Assembly (NCBI GenBank): GCA_002314145.1
Contig: DCCG01000020.1
Coordinates: forward strand, 67,903-131,902
DNA from: Thalassolituus sp. UBA1087
GTDB taxonomy: Bacteria; Pseudomonadota; Gammaproteobacteria; Pseudomonadales; Oceanobacteraceae
Direction: 5' to 3'
Length of the DNA stretch: 64,000 nucleotides
Shown here: positions 9,152 through 19,042 of the stretch, piece after piece
How the letters are laid out: the number at the start of each line of letters is the position of its first letter
Position numbering within the stretch: position 1 is the stretch's first letter
Translations under genes and position numbers: made by a program
Notes under the pieces: generated by a model
Databases searched by the model: none
Told to the model about the DNA's origin: nothing
What the model saw: the letters and a program-made list of their open reading frames with translations, nothing else

Positions 9152-12100
9152 TCAGCCTCCGAGAATTAAAAACCGGCCATCAATAAAGCGCACCACATAA
9201 ACCCCGTCGCGTTCTTCGCGGATAACACCGATCAGCGCATTACGGAACGTCAGATAAGCGACGGCCTCGCAGGTATTGACCGTGAGTTCCTGACGATTAA
9301 TAACGCCACAGGCGTAATCATCAGCGTCAGGGTCAATGGCATAATCAACATCAGAGAACACACTCATGGTCACCCCTTCCCCGCTCTCACTTCCCAGCAG
9401 GGTCACTCCGGCGCGGAACACCAGCAGGGTACCGTATTCATAACCGTAAGTCTGAATATCTTCACTGTCAGGATCAACCACTTCCGTGGTTCCCGTCGCG
9501 TAGGAAATATACAGGCTCTGGGCGCGTTCACCGGCGAGCTGGATGCCGCCGACAATATACTCATAATCGTAACCGGCCGTCACAGCGACTTCCCATTCGT
9601 CTTTTGTTTCCCGACTGAGGTTAATATCCACCAGCGCCAATGGTAAGCGGCGGAAGTCATCCACCACGTCTCCCAGACAATCCCCTCCGCCGGTGCATTC
9701 GACCAGCTCATGCGCCATGCGCAGGTCGACGTTATCCAGGCCCAGGGTAAACACCGCGGCCAGTTCCCCATCGAGGGTTTCCACCGTTCCTTCTGCGGGC
9801 AGAATCACATGGCCATCGCCATCGGTATTAAACAGTGGTTTATAAGCACCGCGCGCAGGTACCGAAAAGAGTTGCAGATAATTGCCATCAATTAATTCAG
9901 CGGCAGACAATTGCTCTTCCGTCTGACTGACCTGAGTACAGCTTTCAGTCTGGCGGCTGCCTGCTTCTTCGACCACAGAACAGTTGCGCACACCGGCCAC
10001 GCCGACATCGTCATCCGCGAATATTTCGATGCGGTTTATGCCGTACCCCACAACCTCCACTTCAAGATAATCGGCAACGCGGTAAACCTGAGTCCCGGTG
10101 TTATCACTGCCGTACAGCACAGGTTCCTCATATTGCACCTGATATTTAAACAGACCGCTTTCCGTTACGCCGGCATCAAAACCGTCGCGCACGCGGAAAT
10201 AATCATCGGCTTGCGGCCAGACACTGTCAGAATAATAATTACCGGCATTGGTGGCCTGGGCCCGTAACGTAAATTCCGCCCGATCGCCCAGAGTAACCAC
10301 CCCTTCGTTTTCATTCAGCTGACCTTCATCAGCCCCCAGAGCCAGCACCTGCAATCCGGTTTCGGAAAGATTGTAGTGATAAGGTGACTGTCCTCCGCCG
10401 GCAATGGCGAGCGCATCGCGTACACCAAGCAAGGTAGCCTCAAAATAGAATTCACCGGTCTGCTCCGCTACATCGTCGTTATCCAGATCGACAGGAATTT
10501 CAAAATAAGGCCAGCTGAAGGTAAAGCCCACCGGTTCGACATAGCCAGACGGAACCATACCCGTCACTTCATCCGCCACCGCCGTGAGCGGCACGGTATC
10601 GTACTGTTGATCATAAACAACACGCACATAAGGTTTGTTCTCAACCGGATCACCCAGCTCGTCTTCTGTCATCAGCGTGGCAAATTCAACACTCACCTGC
10701 TGCATAAGCCCGGCGTTGTCCCGGTAAGGAACCGTTAATACGCCTGCGGGGAGAAAAATATCAAAGGCGTAATACCCGTCTTCGCCCTCGTCGCTGCTGT
10801 CTAAGCCAATGCCTTCTGCCGTCAGCCTGAAAGTATTGTCATCATTCACGGCATACGTCTGATTTTGCGCATCGTATGCGCTGTCCGCCGCACAGGAAGG
10901 CTCGTCATTCAGGCATTGAATAAAGTCCAGACTGGCATCGCGCAAGCGTTTAGTGATGGCATTCAGCCCAGGTGCAATATCACGATACACCTGATTCAGA
11001 TTGTTATAGTAGGCCAGGGTTTTTGCCACATACGCCGGATCGACAAAACTGTGCACACAGCTGTCGTCATCGTCGTCACTGCCGCTGGCACAGGTATCCG
11101 GGTGCGACGCATCCCAGTTCAGCAGGCGCTCATTCAGATCTTCGACAAATAAGCGGGTATTGCCAATAACATCCACCCAGTTTTCCACTTCTGCAAAGCT
11201 GACCGCAATATCCGTCAGTTCACCATCCTGCTGATCCGCCATGCGCTCCGATAAACGGGTAAGCACCTGATCAATCTGAGATGGCAAGGGGTAATCGAGC
11301 GAGGCTAAATAATTACGGTTGCTGTTCAACACCTGATAGGCGGCAGCATATATCTCGTATAACGATATACCCGTCCCCCCTTTCTGGTAAAGCTGCCCCT
11401 TATAGGTAAGAAAATCATCAACCAGCATACTGAGCCAGGTTTCTTCGTCCACGCCGGCATCTTTAGCTAATTTCTGCGCCCCGGCCACCAGCGCGCCATA
11501 ATAAACAGCATCGCTCATCTGAGCGGCGGAGACATTGTGGTCGTTGCGCAGATCGTAGGGTTCCAGTGGCTGGCTGGATATAATATCCGCCACGCCAAAA
11601 AGTTTATTCAGCCAGAGATTGGCGCGGGCAATTGTCGCCTGAGTGTACACCCCGGATCTGGGGGTGGTCGGATTATCACCTTCTGAACCATCCTGATCGA
11701 TATAACTGGTGTAGGCAAAAGCACTGGCCAGATGGGTAATCCAGTTCACATTAATGCGCATATTATCCATCGCATTACTGACCGATGCCCGTCGCTCAAA
11801 GCCTTCTGCGACCGGACTTTCCTCACCGTAAGCCCATTGTGGTGAACAGTCTTCCACCAATTGGCAACGGGCCGTAGTGGCATCGTCCTCTTTGGATAAA
11901 ACAATCATAGTCAGCGGATAACCGACGTTATCCTGATCAATGCCCACCCGATAATAAGCGCGGGATGTGGTCGAGGCTTTTTCGCCGACATAAACTTCCA
12001 CGCGCTCATCATCCAGTTCTGTCGCGGGCTGACCACTGGCACTGATAGGCACCGCCTGCAGCAGCGCATTGTGAATATGACTGGCCCCGACATAGCCATT

Positions 12101-12226
12101 GACGTAGCGGGGAGTAACGGTTTCTTCCGTCGTCGATGAACTGTTGCCGCTGCACGCGGCCAATAAAACGGACACAGCGGCCGCTGTGATCCCTGCAATC
12201 TTGAGTTTCATTATTTTTATACTCAT
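9152..12226 (-). CDS. Giant surface lipoprotein A, paralogue of the one at 15852-18809
   Basis: This is a 1024-residue predicted lipoprotein. Starting at 12226 gives a compact signal peptide with lipobox LLAAC and lipidated Cys25. Starts at 12271 (longer) or 12211 (shorter) are possible, and none has a strong ribosome site. The mature protein is very acidic. Sections: a domain to about residue 115 with the spaced motif RCQ-x4-C; a mostly helical region (about 150-430) containing YGALVAGAQKLAKD; then beta-rich segments with VPARGAY, TLDGELAAVFTLGLD and a C-terminal motif YLTFRNALIGVIREE...VRFIDGRF. The same landmarks, in the same order, occur in the 985-residue protein at 15852-18809. No function is known to me. 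It heads the block that continues with the outer-membrane protein, exeA, gspB and dinG. Confidence 0.8.
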   Translation of the reverse strand: MSIKIMKLKIAGITAAAVSVLLAACSGNSSSTTEETVTPRYVNGYVGASHIHNALLQAVPISASGQPATELDDERVEVYVGEKASTTSRAYYRVGIDQDNVGYPLTMIVLSKEDDATTARCQLVEDCSPQWAYGEESPVAEGFERRASVSNAMDNMRINVNWITHLASAFAYTSYIDQDGSEGDNPTTPRSGVYTQATIARANLWLNKLFGVADIISSQPLEPYDLRNDHNVSAAQMSDAVYYGALVAGAQKLAKDAGVDEETWLSMLVDDFLTYKGQLYQKGGTGISLYEIYAAAYQVLNSNRNYLASLDYPLPSQIDQVLTRLSERMADQQDGELTDIAVSFAEVENWVDVIGNTRLFVEDLNERLLNWDASHPDTCASGSDDDDDSCVHSFVDPAYVAKTLAYYNNLNQVYRDIAPGLNAITKRLRDASLDFIQCLNDEPSCAADSAYDAQNQTYAVNDDNTFRLTAEGIGLDSSDEGEDGYYAFDIFLPAGVLTVPYRDNAGLMQQVSVEFATLMTEDELGDPVENKPYVRVVYDQQYDTVPLTAVADEVTGMVPSGYVEPVGFTFSWPYFEIPVDLDNDDVAEQTGEFYFEATLLGVRDALAIAGGGQSPYHYNLSETGLQVLALGADEGQLNENEGVVTLGDRAEFTLRAQATNAGNYYSDSVWPQADDYFRVRDGFDAGVTESGLFKYQVQYEEPVLYGSDNTGTQVYRVADYLEVEVVGYGINRIEIFADDDVGVAGVRNCSVVEEAGSRQTESCTQVSQTEEQLSAAELIDGNYLQLFSVPARGAYKPLFNTDGDGHVILPAEGTVETLDGELAAVFTLGLDNVDLRMAHELVECTGGGDCLGDVVDDFRRLPLALVDINLSRETKDEWEVAVTAGYDYEYIVGGIQLAGERAQSLYISYATGTTEVVDPDSEDIQTYGYEYGTLLVFRAGVTLLGSESGEGVTMSVFSDVDYAIDPDADDYACGVINRQELTVNTCEAVAYLTFRNALIGVIREERDGVYVVRFIDGRFLILGG

Positions 12227-12279
12227 GTGAGAACGCTGCGATTTTAACACTATTGCTGCAGTGCGTTTCAAACAGGCAT

Positions 12280-12307
12280 AAAAAAGCCCGGAAAGTTCCG
12301 GGCTTTT
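12280..12307 (-). terminator. Rho-independent terminator of glcB
   Basis: A GCCCGGAA/TTCCGGGC stem with a short loop is followed, on the minus strand, by six T. It lies just after the glcB stop codon and before the lipoprotein gene, so it separates the two transcription units. Confidence 0.85.
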
Positions 12308-12325
12308 CCATACCGCATACGCGGT

Positions 12326-14506
12326 TTATTTTTGCGCAGCTTTGAACTTCAGACGGTAAGCGTGCAGCAGCGGCTCAGTATAGCCCGCCGGCTGTTCCTT
12401 ACCTTTAAAGATCAGGTCAGACGCGGCCTGGAAAGCGATGGTGTCAAAAGAAGGTGCCATCGCGATGTAAGCCGGATCACCTGCGTTCTGACCATCAACC
12501 ACTGCAGCCATACGCTTCAGGCTGTCTTCAACCTGTTCACGGGTGCAGATGCCATGCTCGAGCCAGTTAGCCACGTGCTGGGAAGAAATACGCAGGGTTG
12601 CGCGGTCTTCCATCAGGCCAACGTTATGGATATCAGGTACTTTGGAACAGCCAACGCCCTGATCAACCCAACGTACTACGTAGCCGAGAATCCCCTGACA
12701 GTTGTTGTCGAGTTCTTTGCGGACGTCTTCTTCCGTCAGCGCAGCAGCCTGCTCTTCTGTCATCAGAGGAATGGTCAGGATATCGTCAACGGAAGCATGA
12801 GCACGTTTCTTCAGCTCGTCCTGTACGGCGAATACATCCACGGTGTGGTAGTGAGTCGCGTGCAGCGTTGCTGCTGTCGGCGAAGGTACCCAGGCGGTGT
12901 TGGCACCGGCTTTCGGGTGGCCGATTTTCTGTTCCATCATGGCTGCCATTTCATCCGGCATTGCCCACATACCCTTACCGATCTGTGAACGGCCCTGCAG
13001 ACCCGTTTCCAGACCTGTATCCACGTTCCAGTTTTCGTAAGCGTTGATCCATACCTGCTGCTTCATAGTGGTTTTAGGTACAAAAGGACCCGCCAGCATA
13101 GAGGTATGAATTTCATCCCCGGTACGGTCAAGGAAGCCGGTGTTAATGAAAACCACACGGTCTTTGGCAGCACGGATACATTCTTTCAGATTCACCGTGG
13201 TACGGCGTTCTTCGTCCATAATGCCCATCTTCATGGTGAAGCGTGGCAGACCCAGAGCATCTTCGATACGGCCGAAGAGTTCATTGGCAAAAGCCACTTC
13301 TTCCGGACCATGCATTTTCGGCTTAACAATATTAACCGAGCCTGTGGTGGAGTTGCGGAATGGCGCATTGCCTTTCAGGTCATGGATGGCAATCAGGGTG
13401 GTGATCATACCGTCCATTATACCTTCCGGTACTTCGTTGCCGTCTTTATCCAGAATCGATGGGTTCGTCATCAGGTGACCAACGTTACGGATAAACAGCA
13501 TAGAGCGGCCTTTCAGAGAAACCGTATCGCCGTTAACGCCGGTATATTCACGATCCGGATTCATTTTACGGGTAAAGGTTTTGCCGCCTTTAGAGACCTC
13601 TTCCGCCAGGTCACCTTTCATCAGGCCCAGCCAGTTGCCATAGGTCAGCACTTTATCGGCAGCATCAACCGCGGCGACGGAATCTTCACAGTCCATAATG
13701 GTGGTCAGTGCCGCTTCCATCAGAATGTCTTTCACACCCGCTGCGTCGGTAGAACCAACCGGGGAGGAAGCATCAATCTGAATTTCAAAGTGCAGGCCAT
13801 TGTTTTTCAACAGCACAGCCGACGGCGCAGACGCTTCGCCTTTATAACCCTGCAGTTGAGTTTCATCTTTCAGACCCGTGGTGGAACCGTCTTTTAAGGT
13901 AACCACCAGTTTGCCGCCATCGATCGCGTATTGGGTGCTGTCTGCGTGTGAGCCAGTGGCCAGTGGCGCCGATTCGTTGAGAAAGTCGCGCGCCCAGGCA
14001 ATGACTTTATCGCCGCGCACTTTATTATAACTGCCGCCTTTTTCGGCGCCGTTTTCTTCGGAAATCACGTTGGTGCCGTACAAGGCATCGTACAGAGAAC
14101 CCCAGCGTGCATTCGCTGCGTTAAGCGCGAAACGGGCATTCATAATCGGCACAACCAGCTGCGGGCCGGCCATCTGGCCAATTTCCGGTTCTACGTTTTC
14201 AGTGGTCGCGGTGAAGTCATCACCTTCCGGCAACAGGTAACCCAGTTCCTGCAGGAAAGTTTTATACTCATCCGCATTGTGTGGCTGACCTTTACGCTCA
14301 GTATGATACGCATCGATCTTCGCCTGGATATCGTCACGCTTGGCTAACAGCGCCTTATTTTTGGGGGCCAGATCATTCACCAGAGCATCAAACTCTGCCC
14401 AGAATTTTTCTGCGTCGACGCCAGTACCCGGGATCGCTTTGTCGTTAACGAAATCGTACAGTTCCTGAGCGACCTGAATGCCACCTTTCTGAACGTATCC
14501 AGTCAT
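12326..14506 (-). CDS. glcB: Malate synthase G
   Basis: This enzyme condenses glyoxylate with acetyl-CoA to give malate, the second step of the glyoxylate bypass, used for growth on acetate, fatty acids or glycolate. It is 726 residues long, as expected for the monomeric G isoform (about 720-730). Recognisable blocks include VVPIMNARFALNAANARWGS near the N-terminus, IMDCEDSVAAVDAADK, MLFIRNVGHLMTNP, VKPKMHGPEEVAFANELFGR and KMGIMDEERRTTVNL. It is a single-gene unit with its own terminator, and no glycolate oxidase or isocitrate lyase gene is nearby. A possible promoter lies about 100 bases upstream. Confidence 0.97.
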   Translation of the reverse strand: MTGYVQKGGIQVAQELYDFVNDKAIPGTGVDAEKFWAEFDALVNDLAPKNKALLAKRDDIQAKIDAYHTERKGQPHNADEYKTFLQELGYLLPEGDDFTATTENVEPEIGQMAGPQLVVPIMNARFALNAANARWGSLYDALYGTNVISEENGAEKGGSYNKVRGDKVIAWARDFLNESAPLATGSHADSTQYAIDGGKLVVTLKDGSTTGLKDETQLQGYKGEASAPSAVLLKNNGLHFEIQIDASSPVGSTDAAGVKDILMEAALTTIMDCEDSVAAVDAADKVLTYGNWLGLMKGDLAEEVSKGGKTFTRKMNPDREYTGVNGDTVSLKGRSMLFIRNVGHLMTNPSILDKDGNEVPEGIMDGMITTLIAIHDLKGNAPFRNSTTGSVNIVKPKMHGPEEVAFANELFGRIEDALGLPRFTMKMGIMDEERRTTVNLKECIRAAKDRVVFINTGFLDRTGDEIHTSMLAGPFVPKTTMKQQVWINAYENWNVDTGLETGLQGRSQIGKGMWAMPDEMAAMMEQKIGHPKAGANTAWVPSPTAATLHATHYHTVDVFAVQDELKKRAHASVDDILTIPLMTEEQAAALTEEDVRKELDNNCQGILGYVVRWVDQGVGCSKVPDIHNVGLMEDRATLRISSQHVANWLEHGICTREQVEDSLKRMAAVVDGQNAGDPAYIAMAPSFDTIAFQAASDLIFKGKEQPAGYTEPLLHAYRLKFKAAQK

Positions 14507-14844
14507 TATTGAGCCTCAATTATCGTGTGTTGGCAGCCCGACATCCGGCCTGCTCTCTATGGGTGTCAAAACCGCAACAACCACGGCGGTTTAAAGTGGA
14601 TCGATTATACCTCAGCAGCCGCATCACCCGAATCTATTGAGACTGATACCCTGTATAATCTCTGTGAATACTTCTGCTCTGATATGCCACCACAACGGAT
14701 TATCATGACCCTGCTCCGGCCTGACAACCGCAACCACGCCATAACCAGGGGACTGAACGACGAAAAATACTGAACGACGAAAGTCGCCAACATCCACCCG
14801 GCCCGCTCTGGTATGGTACGCCTTTAATCAGTCAGTCAGTTGTT
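14507..14844. other. Intergenic region between glcB and the Gate-domain gene
   Basis: This 338-base stretch separates two divergent genes and I see no convincing gene in it. It holds a TATAAT hexamer on the minus strand at 14609-14604, about 98 bases before glcB, which may be its -10 element although the -35 is poor. The 14-base sequence ACTGAACGACGAAA occurs twice, at 14752-14765 and 14769-14782, a 17-base period just upstream of the plus-strand gene. Its meaning is unknown. Confidence 0.5.
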
Positions 14845-15783
14845 ATGGACCAGATAGCCAATACTATTCTTTCTTCCGGACGTTCGGCCGTCGAGCTGGC
14901 GTTTTTTATCCTGTTGCCGGTCATGATTGTGATGCTGAGCATTATGCACTGGCTGGAATCGCGCGGCATTCTTAACCGCATCGTCGCCCTTTTCAGTCCC
15001 GCCATGGCCATCTTTGGTTTATCGGGTCTCGGGATTTTTGCCATGATGCAGGTATCCATGGTGAGTTTCGCCGCACCCATCGCCACCCTGGCGGTCATGG
15101 CCAGAAACGGATCGTCGCCGCGCCACATCGCCGCCACACTGGCCATGGTGCTATCACTGGCCCAGGCCAATGTAGTGTTCCCCATGGCCGCGGCGGGTCT
15201 GAATGTTGGTGCCACGCTGGGGATCGCCATCGCCGGCGGCCTGCTGGCCAGCGCCATGACCTGGTACCTGTTTGGTCGCGCTCTGTCTTCCGGGCAGACA
15301 TACAATGAAGAAGAACTGCTGCCGGAAAACGGTGACCGGGAAACCCTGATGGGCGTGATCCGCCGGGCAGGCAAAGACGCCTGGGAAATTTCCTTATCGG
15401 CTCTGCCCCTGCTGGTCGTCGCTCTGGTGGCGGTCAACCTTCTGCGCCTGACCGGTCTGATCGGAACATTGGAAGATTGGCTGAGTCCGCTGCTGTCAGC
15501 GCTCGGGTACCCGGCAGAAACGCTTTTGCTGGCCTTTACCAAATACATTGCCGGCGGCACGGCCATGATGGGCATCGCTATGGACCAGTTCCGCACCGGC
15601 GCCCTAGATGCCGCAGACATTAATCTGCTGGCCGGATTATTAATCTGCCCGCTGGACGTTGCCGGCGTCGCGATTCTGGTCGCGGCCGGACGTCGGGTCG
15701 GTGAAGTCGCCCGGCCGGCGATTTATGGCGCCCTTATTGGCATCGGCTTCCGTATCCTGTGCCATTACCTGCTGTATGCCTGA
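14845..15783 (+). CDS. Gate-domain (nucleoside recognition) membrane protein, SpmA/SpmB-like
   Basis: This is a 312-residue polytopic inner-membrane protein with about eight hydrophobic segments. It shows two related halves typical of nucleoside-recognition (Gate) domains: one around residues 40-110 (IFGLSGLGIFAMMQVSMVSF) and one around 215-290 (LLLAFTKYIAGGTAMMGIAMD). These domains occur in concentrative nucleoside transporters, FeoB, and the spore proteins SpmA/SpmB. Stand-alone versions in proteobacteria have no firmly assigned substrate. It is a single gene between two terminators. Confidence 0.75.
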   Translation: MDQIANTILSSGRSAVELAFFILLPVMIVMLSIMHWLESRGILNRIVALFSPAMAIFGLSGLGIFAMMQVSMVSFAAPIATLAVMARNGSSPRHIAATLAMVLSLAQANVVFPMAAAGLNVGATLGIAIAGGLLASAMTWYLFGRALSSGQTYNEEELLPENGDRETLMGVIRRAGKDAWEISLSALPLLVVALVAVNLLRLTGLIGTLEDWLSPLLSALGYPAETLLLAFTKYIAGGTAMMGIAMDQFRTGALDAADINLLAGLLICPLDVAGVAILVAAGRRVGEVARPAIYGALIGIGFRILCHYLLYA

Positions 15784-15794
15784 CCAGCGGCAAT

Positions 15795-15821
15795 AAAAAA
15801 GCGGCCCCAGGGCCGCTTTTT
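15795..15821. terminator. Bidirectional terminator
   Basis: AAAAAAGCGGCCC and GGGCCGCTTTTT form a stem with a two-base loop, with an A run on one side and a T run on the other. It sits between two convergent genes and can serve both. Confidence 0.85.
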
Positions 15822-15851
15822 ATCCACTTGCATATACCTGCAAGTGAAACA

Positions 15852-18809
15852 CTACAGACTTTCGAAGCTGCCATCGATATAGCGGATGATCCAGGCACCG
15901 TTTTCATTACGGATACTGCCGTAAACCACATCGCGGAAGTTCAGATAATAAACGGACCCTTCGAGTGTTGGCGTCGTAGCTTCAGCCGCGTTTTCGGTCA
16001 CACAGATATCATAGTTACCCTGATCATCGGTGACATAACGATAAGGTAAACGCGAGGTTGTGTAGTGACGGTTAATGTATAACCCCAGAGAGCTGTCGAC
16101 CACGTCGGTTTCCTCCCTTGCCGTCCCCGGATCAAGGGTCAGGGATACACCGTCTTTGAAGACGGCCAGATTCCCGGTCACGGCATAATTGGAGTCGGTA
16201 TCGTAAGACAGCATGATACGATCCAGATCAGAGCCTGTGCCGTAATAAATATCCCCGTTACTGGTGAGGCTGGAATAATCATGAGACAGTGCCGCAGTCA
16301 GTGTATAACGGTCTTCGGTTCTGGCATTCACCAACACATCCAGAGCCGTATTTTCATCATCTTCAAACACGGTCTGAACCGTCAGGCGTGCCAGATTAAG
16401 GCCCAGCACCATGGGCTCATACAGGGTACCGTCGAGTGTGCCACTGGTCACCGGATCCAGTGCATAACACCCCTGCGCATCCGGCGTCGCGTTCCAGCTG
16501 ACAAAATAAGTACCGCGGCCTGGTACGGTCACCCGGGAAAAAGCGCCGGCTTCCCACAAATCATTAATCGCCTGATCGGTATCACGCTCGCCGTACAGAC
16601 GCTGTTTCGGATCACAGGAAGTGACTGCCCATTCTGAGTCATAACCCAGCTCACAGATTTCAATATCGTGGGTATTCACCAGTTCGTCGGTATCGTCATC
16701 ACGGTCGACATCACTTTCATCTTCACGCTGCACCGTGGGGTAAAAACGGTAACGGGCTGAATCTTCCAGTGCGATGCCTTCAGCGGTCAGCCGGATATCC
16801 AGATAATCGACGCTTTGTCCGCCAATGGTTTCTGTGCCGCGTTCATATTCCACCAGCCCGGGTGCCACAGCACCGGCGCTGTAACCGTCCGTTGGATTGA
16901 AGAAGCCATTAAATGAACTCCATTCATCCTCCGGATAATAATCAGAGGCATTTGCCGCACTGGCCGCGACATACACAGTGGTGTAATCATTATCGTCGTC
17001 GTTATCATCACCGATAACGTCCGATACCCGGCCGTTAAGCACGACAGTATCAATGTTAAAGCGCAGGTCCGTGACGGGATTCTGTGGATCATCCAGCGGG
17101 TCACGCACACCCCGGTAGAAAATACGGAAGCTGCCGCTGATCTCCACGTCATCCTGGGTAATATCCGTGCCATTGATTACGTCCGGAAGATCGGCCTGAT
17201 AAAAAGCAAAATCTGACCAGCGCAGTTCGTAACCGATGATTTCATTACTGCTGCTGTCAGCCAGCTGACTGACTTCGTCTGTGTAATAAATACGGATACC
17301 GGTGGGCGATACAATATCCTCATCCGGGTCATCATCTTCGTAAGTGTTGTCGACCAGGAAAGTTAATCCACCCACCTGGTAACGCCCGGTAATCAGCACG
17401 TCCATGGCATGGGACTGCGACGGAGTGTCGTCTTCATCCGTGGTATTAACATCCGCCACCCGCTGGGTCACCGAAATATTCATACCGGTGCTGTCAGTCA
17501 ACGTCAGCGTGTCAGAAGCACTGTCATATTGGCAGCTGGCAGAGGCCATCCAGGCGTAGACACTGGTACTGGCACAGACACCTGTATTACCCAGGTAGGT
17601 ATCAAGGTACAGATCTTTGATATCGACATAACGATTGATGATGGTATTGAAGTCGTCTTCATGCTCATCACCAATGGCTTTCAGCATATCCATGTAGCCA
17701 TCAATGGTGTCGCGGTAGCCTTCCTCGAAGAAGGTATCCTGATAGTTACGCATGACCTCAACAAAGGCTTTCGCGCGGCGGATACCCAGCTGAAAATCGT
17801 CCAGATCGTCTGCGCCAAACAAATCCTGCAGCGGCGCCGGGGTCTGATTGGTCAGCGTCACCGAGAAGTCAGCAATTTCCTGGGTCAGGTCATTGATAAC
17901 AGTGGTCAGGGCCGCACCACTGATGCCCTGTTCAGTCTCTATCTGCTGTAAGTTACTCAGAGCCGCGCTGTAAAGAGCATTCAATGTCAGCACACCGCTG
18001 CCATCTTCCGGCATCTGCCCTTCATTGGCGCTGAATTCTTCCGCCACGTCGCGGGTAAAATCACCGCTGTACCCTTCCGCCAGATGATTCCAGGCGGCAA
18101 TTAAGGCGCCGTAACGAATGCTGTAGACAGCCGCCGGGCCGCTTTCTGCGGCCCAGCCGCTGAGTTCGGTGAGATCGGCCGGTTCACGGCTTTCAATACT
18201 GTCGATGCCAAATATCTGTGATACCTGGGAAATCGCCTGTTCAACCGAATACGGCGAGTAATAGCCGGTACTCTGCCATCCGGGAGTTGCTTCATCATAC
18301 AAGTAGTCATACGCCAGCTGAGCAGCCAGATCGGTCAGAGGCGTCAGGCGAACGCGTTCGTTATCATCCAGACCGTAAGCAATGGCTCGCCAGCCCAGAT
18401 TATCCGTGCGGGTTATATCAGTGCCGAAACTGTAACTGTTACTGTCAGCCTCACAGCCGTCTGCCCACTGGCAGCGCACACGGGTGGGATCGTTACCGGT
18501 ATCATTGTCCTCAGACTGTCCCACCAGCTCGAAGTAATACACTTCTTCAATCACGCCGCTGGGATTCACTGATCCGTCTTCATCGGTAATGTACTCATTA
18601 CCGCTTAAGCGCCCCTCCGCATCCTGATCCAGTTGGCCGCCTTCCGTGACCGCAATAACCCGGACCAGTGCATCTTCAATATCTTCCTGCCCGGCCTGCA
18701 CATAAAAAGAAACGTTGGACGATGATGATGAGCTGTCGCTGCAGCCACTGATCACAGCCGCCAGCAGCGGGGCAAACAAAGTGGCTGACAAGGCTTTTTT
18801 GATGGTCAT
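15852..18809 (-). CDS. Giant surface lipoprotein B, paralogue of the one at 9152-12226
   Basis: This is a 985-residue predicted lipoprotein with lipobox VISGC (Cys23), followed by a run of serines. The mature protein is strongly acidic with few basic residues. Landmarks shared with lipoprotein A, in the same order: RCQWADGC near residue 110, the TPLTDLAAQLAYDYL helix region, YGALIAAWNHLAEGY, VPGRGTYFVSW, TLDGTLYEPMVLGLN, and the C-terminal motif YLNFRDVVYGSIRNE...IRYIDGSF. Several cysteine pairs may form disulfides. Unlike its paralogue it has no outer-membrane partner gene beside it. There is no Shine-Dalgarno sequence before the ATG; the purine-rich stretch seen there lies on the other strand. 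Function unknown; an exposed or outer-membrane location is inferred. Confidence 0.8.
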   Translation of the reverse strand: MTIKKALSATLFAPLLAAVISGCSDSSSSSSNVSFYVQAGQEDIEDALVRVIAVTEGGQLDQDAEGRLSGNEYITDEDGSVNPSGVIEEVYYFELVGQSEDNDTGNDPTRVRCQWADGCEADSNSYSFGTDITRTDNLGWRAIAYGLDDNERVRLTPLTDLAAQLAYDYLYDEATPGWQSTGYYSPYSVEQAISQVSQIFGIDSIESREPADLTELSGWAAESGPAAVYSIRYGALIAAWNHLAEGYSGDFTRDVAEEFSANEGQMPEDGSGVLTLNALYSAALSNLQQIETEQGISGAALTTVINDLTQEIADFSVTLTNQTPAPLQDLFGADDLDDFQLGIRRAKAFVEVMRNYQDTFFEEGYRDTIDGYMDMLKAIGDEHEDDFNTIINRYVDIKDLYLDTYLGNTGVCASTSVYAWMASASCQYDSASDTLTLTDSTGMNISVTQRVADVNTTDEDDTPSQSHAMDVLITGRYQVGGLTFLVDNTYEDDDPDEDIVSPTGIRIYYTDEVSQLADSSSNEIIGYELRWSDFAFYQADLPDVINGTDITQDDVEISGSFRIFYRGVRDPLDDPQNPVTDLRFNIDTVVLNGRVSDVIGDDNDDDNDYTTVYVAASAANASDYYPEDEWSSFNGFFNPTDGYSAGAVAPGLVEYERGTETIGGQSVDYLDIRLTAEGIALEDSARYRFYPTVQREDESDVDRDDDTDELVNTHDIEICELGYDSEWAVTSCDPKQRLYGERDTDQAINDLWEAGAFSRVTVPGRGTYFVSWNATPDAQGCYALDPVTSGTLDGTLYEPMVLGLNLARLTVQTVFEDDENTALDVLVNARTEDRYTLTAALSHDYSSLTSNGDIYYGTGSDLDRIMLSYDTDSNYAVTGNLAVFKDGVSLTLDPGTAREETDVVDSSLGLYINRHYTTSRLPYRYVTDDQGNYDICVTENAAEATTPTLEGSVYYLNFRDVVYGSIRNENGAWIIRYIDGSFESL

Positions 18810-19042
18810 AAAAGGAGATTCGCTCTTTCCTGATTCAGAGCCAAGGGGCTCAGGGGTGTAAAATGGCGCTCATGATAACAGGGTTTTGCTGGCTTGTTAG
18901 TCATTCGCCGTAAGGATTTGCATAGACCGCTGCGCACCGTTACAGGTTCCGTTCGCCCACCTCTACCGCTCCGCCCCTGTCTTCCGTTAGAATGCGCGCC
19001 TCATCCACCCCGCCCAGGCACCACACAGTATCCGGAGTATTA

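Noticed and set aside
12332..12988. 218-codon frame antisense to glcB, and similar long frames opposite proS, purB and mksB
   Set aside because: All mirror conserved enzymes and show no domain of their own.
14525..14773. 82-codon frame upstream of the Gate-domain gene
   Set aside because: No ribosome site, no signal, and it overlaps the divergent promoter region of glcB.
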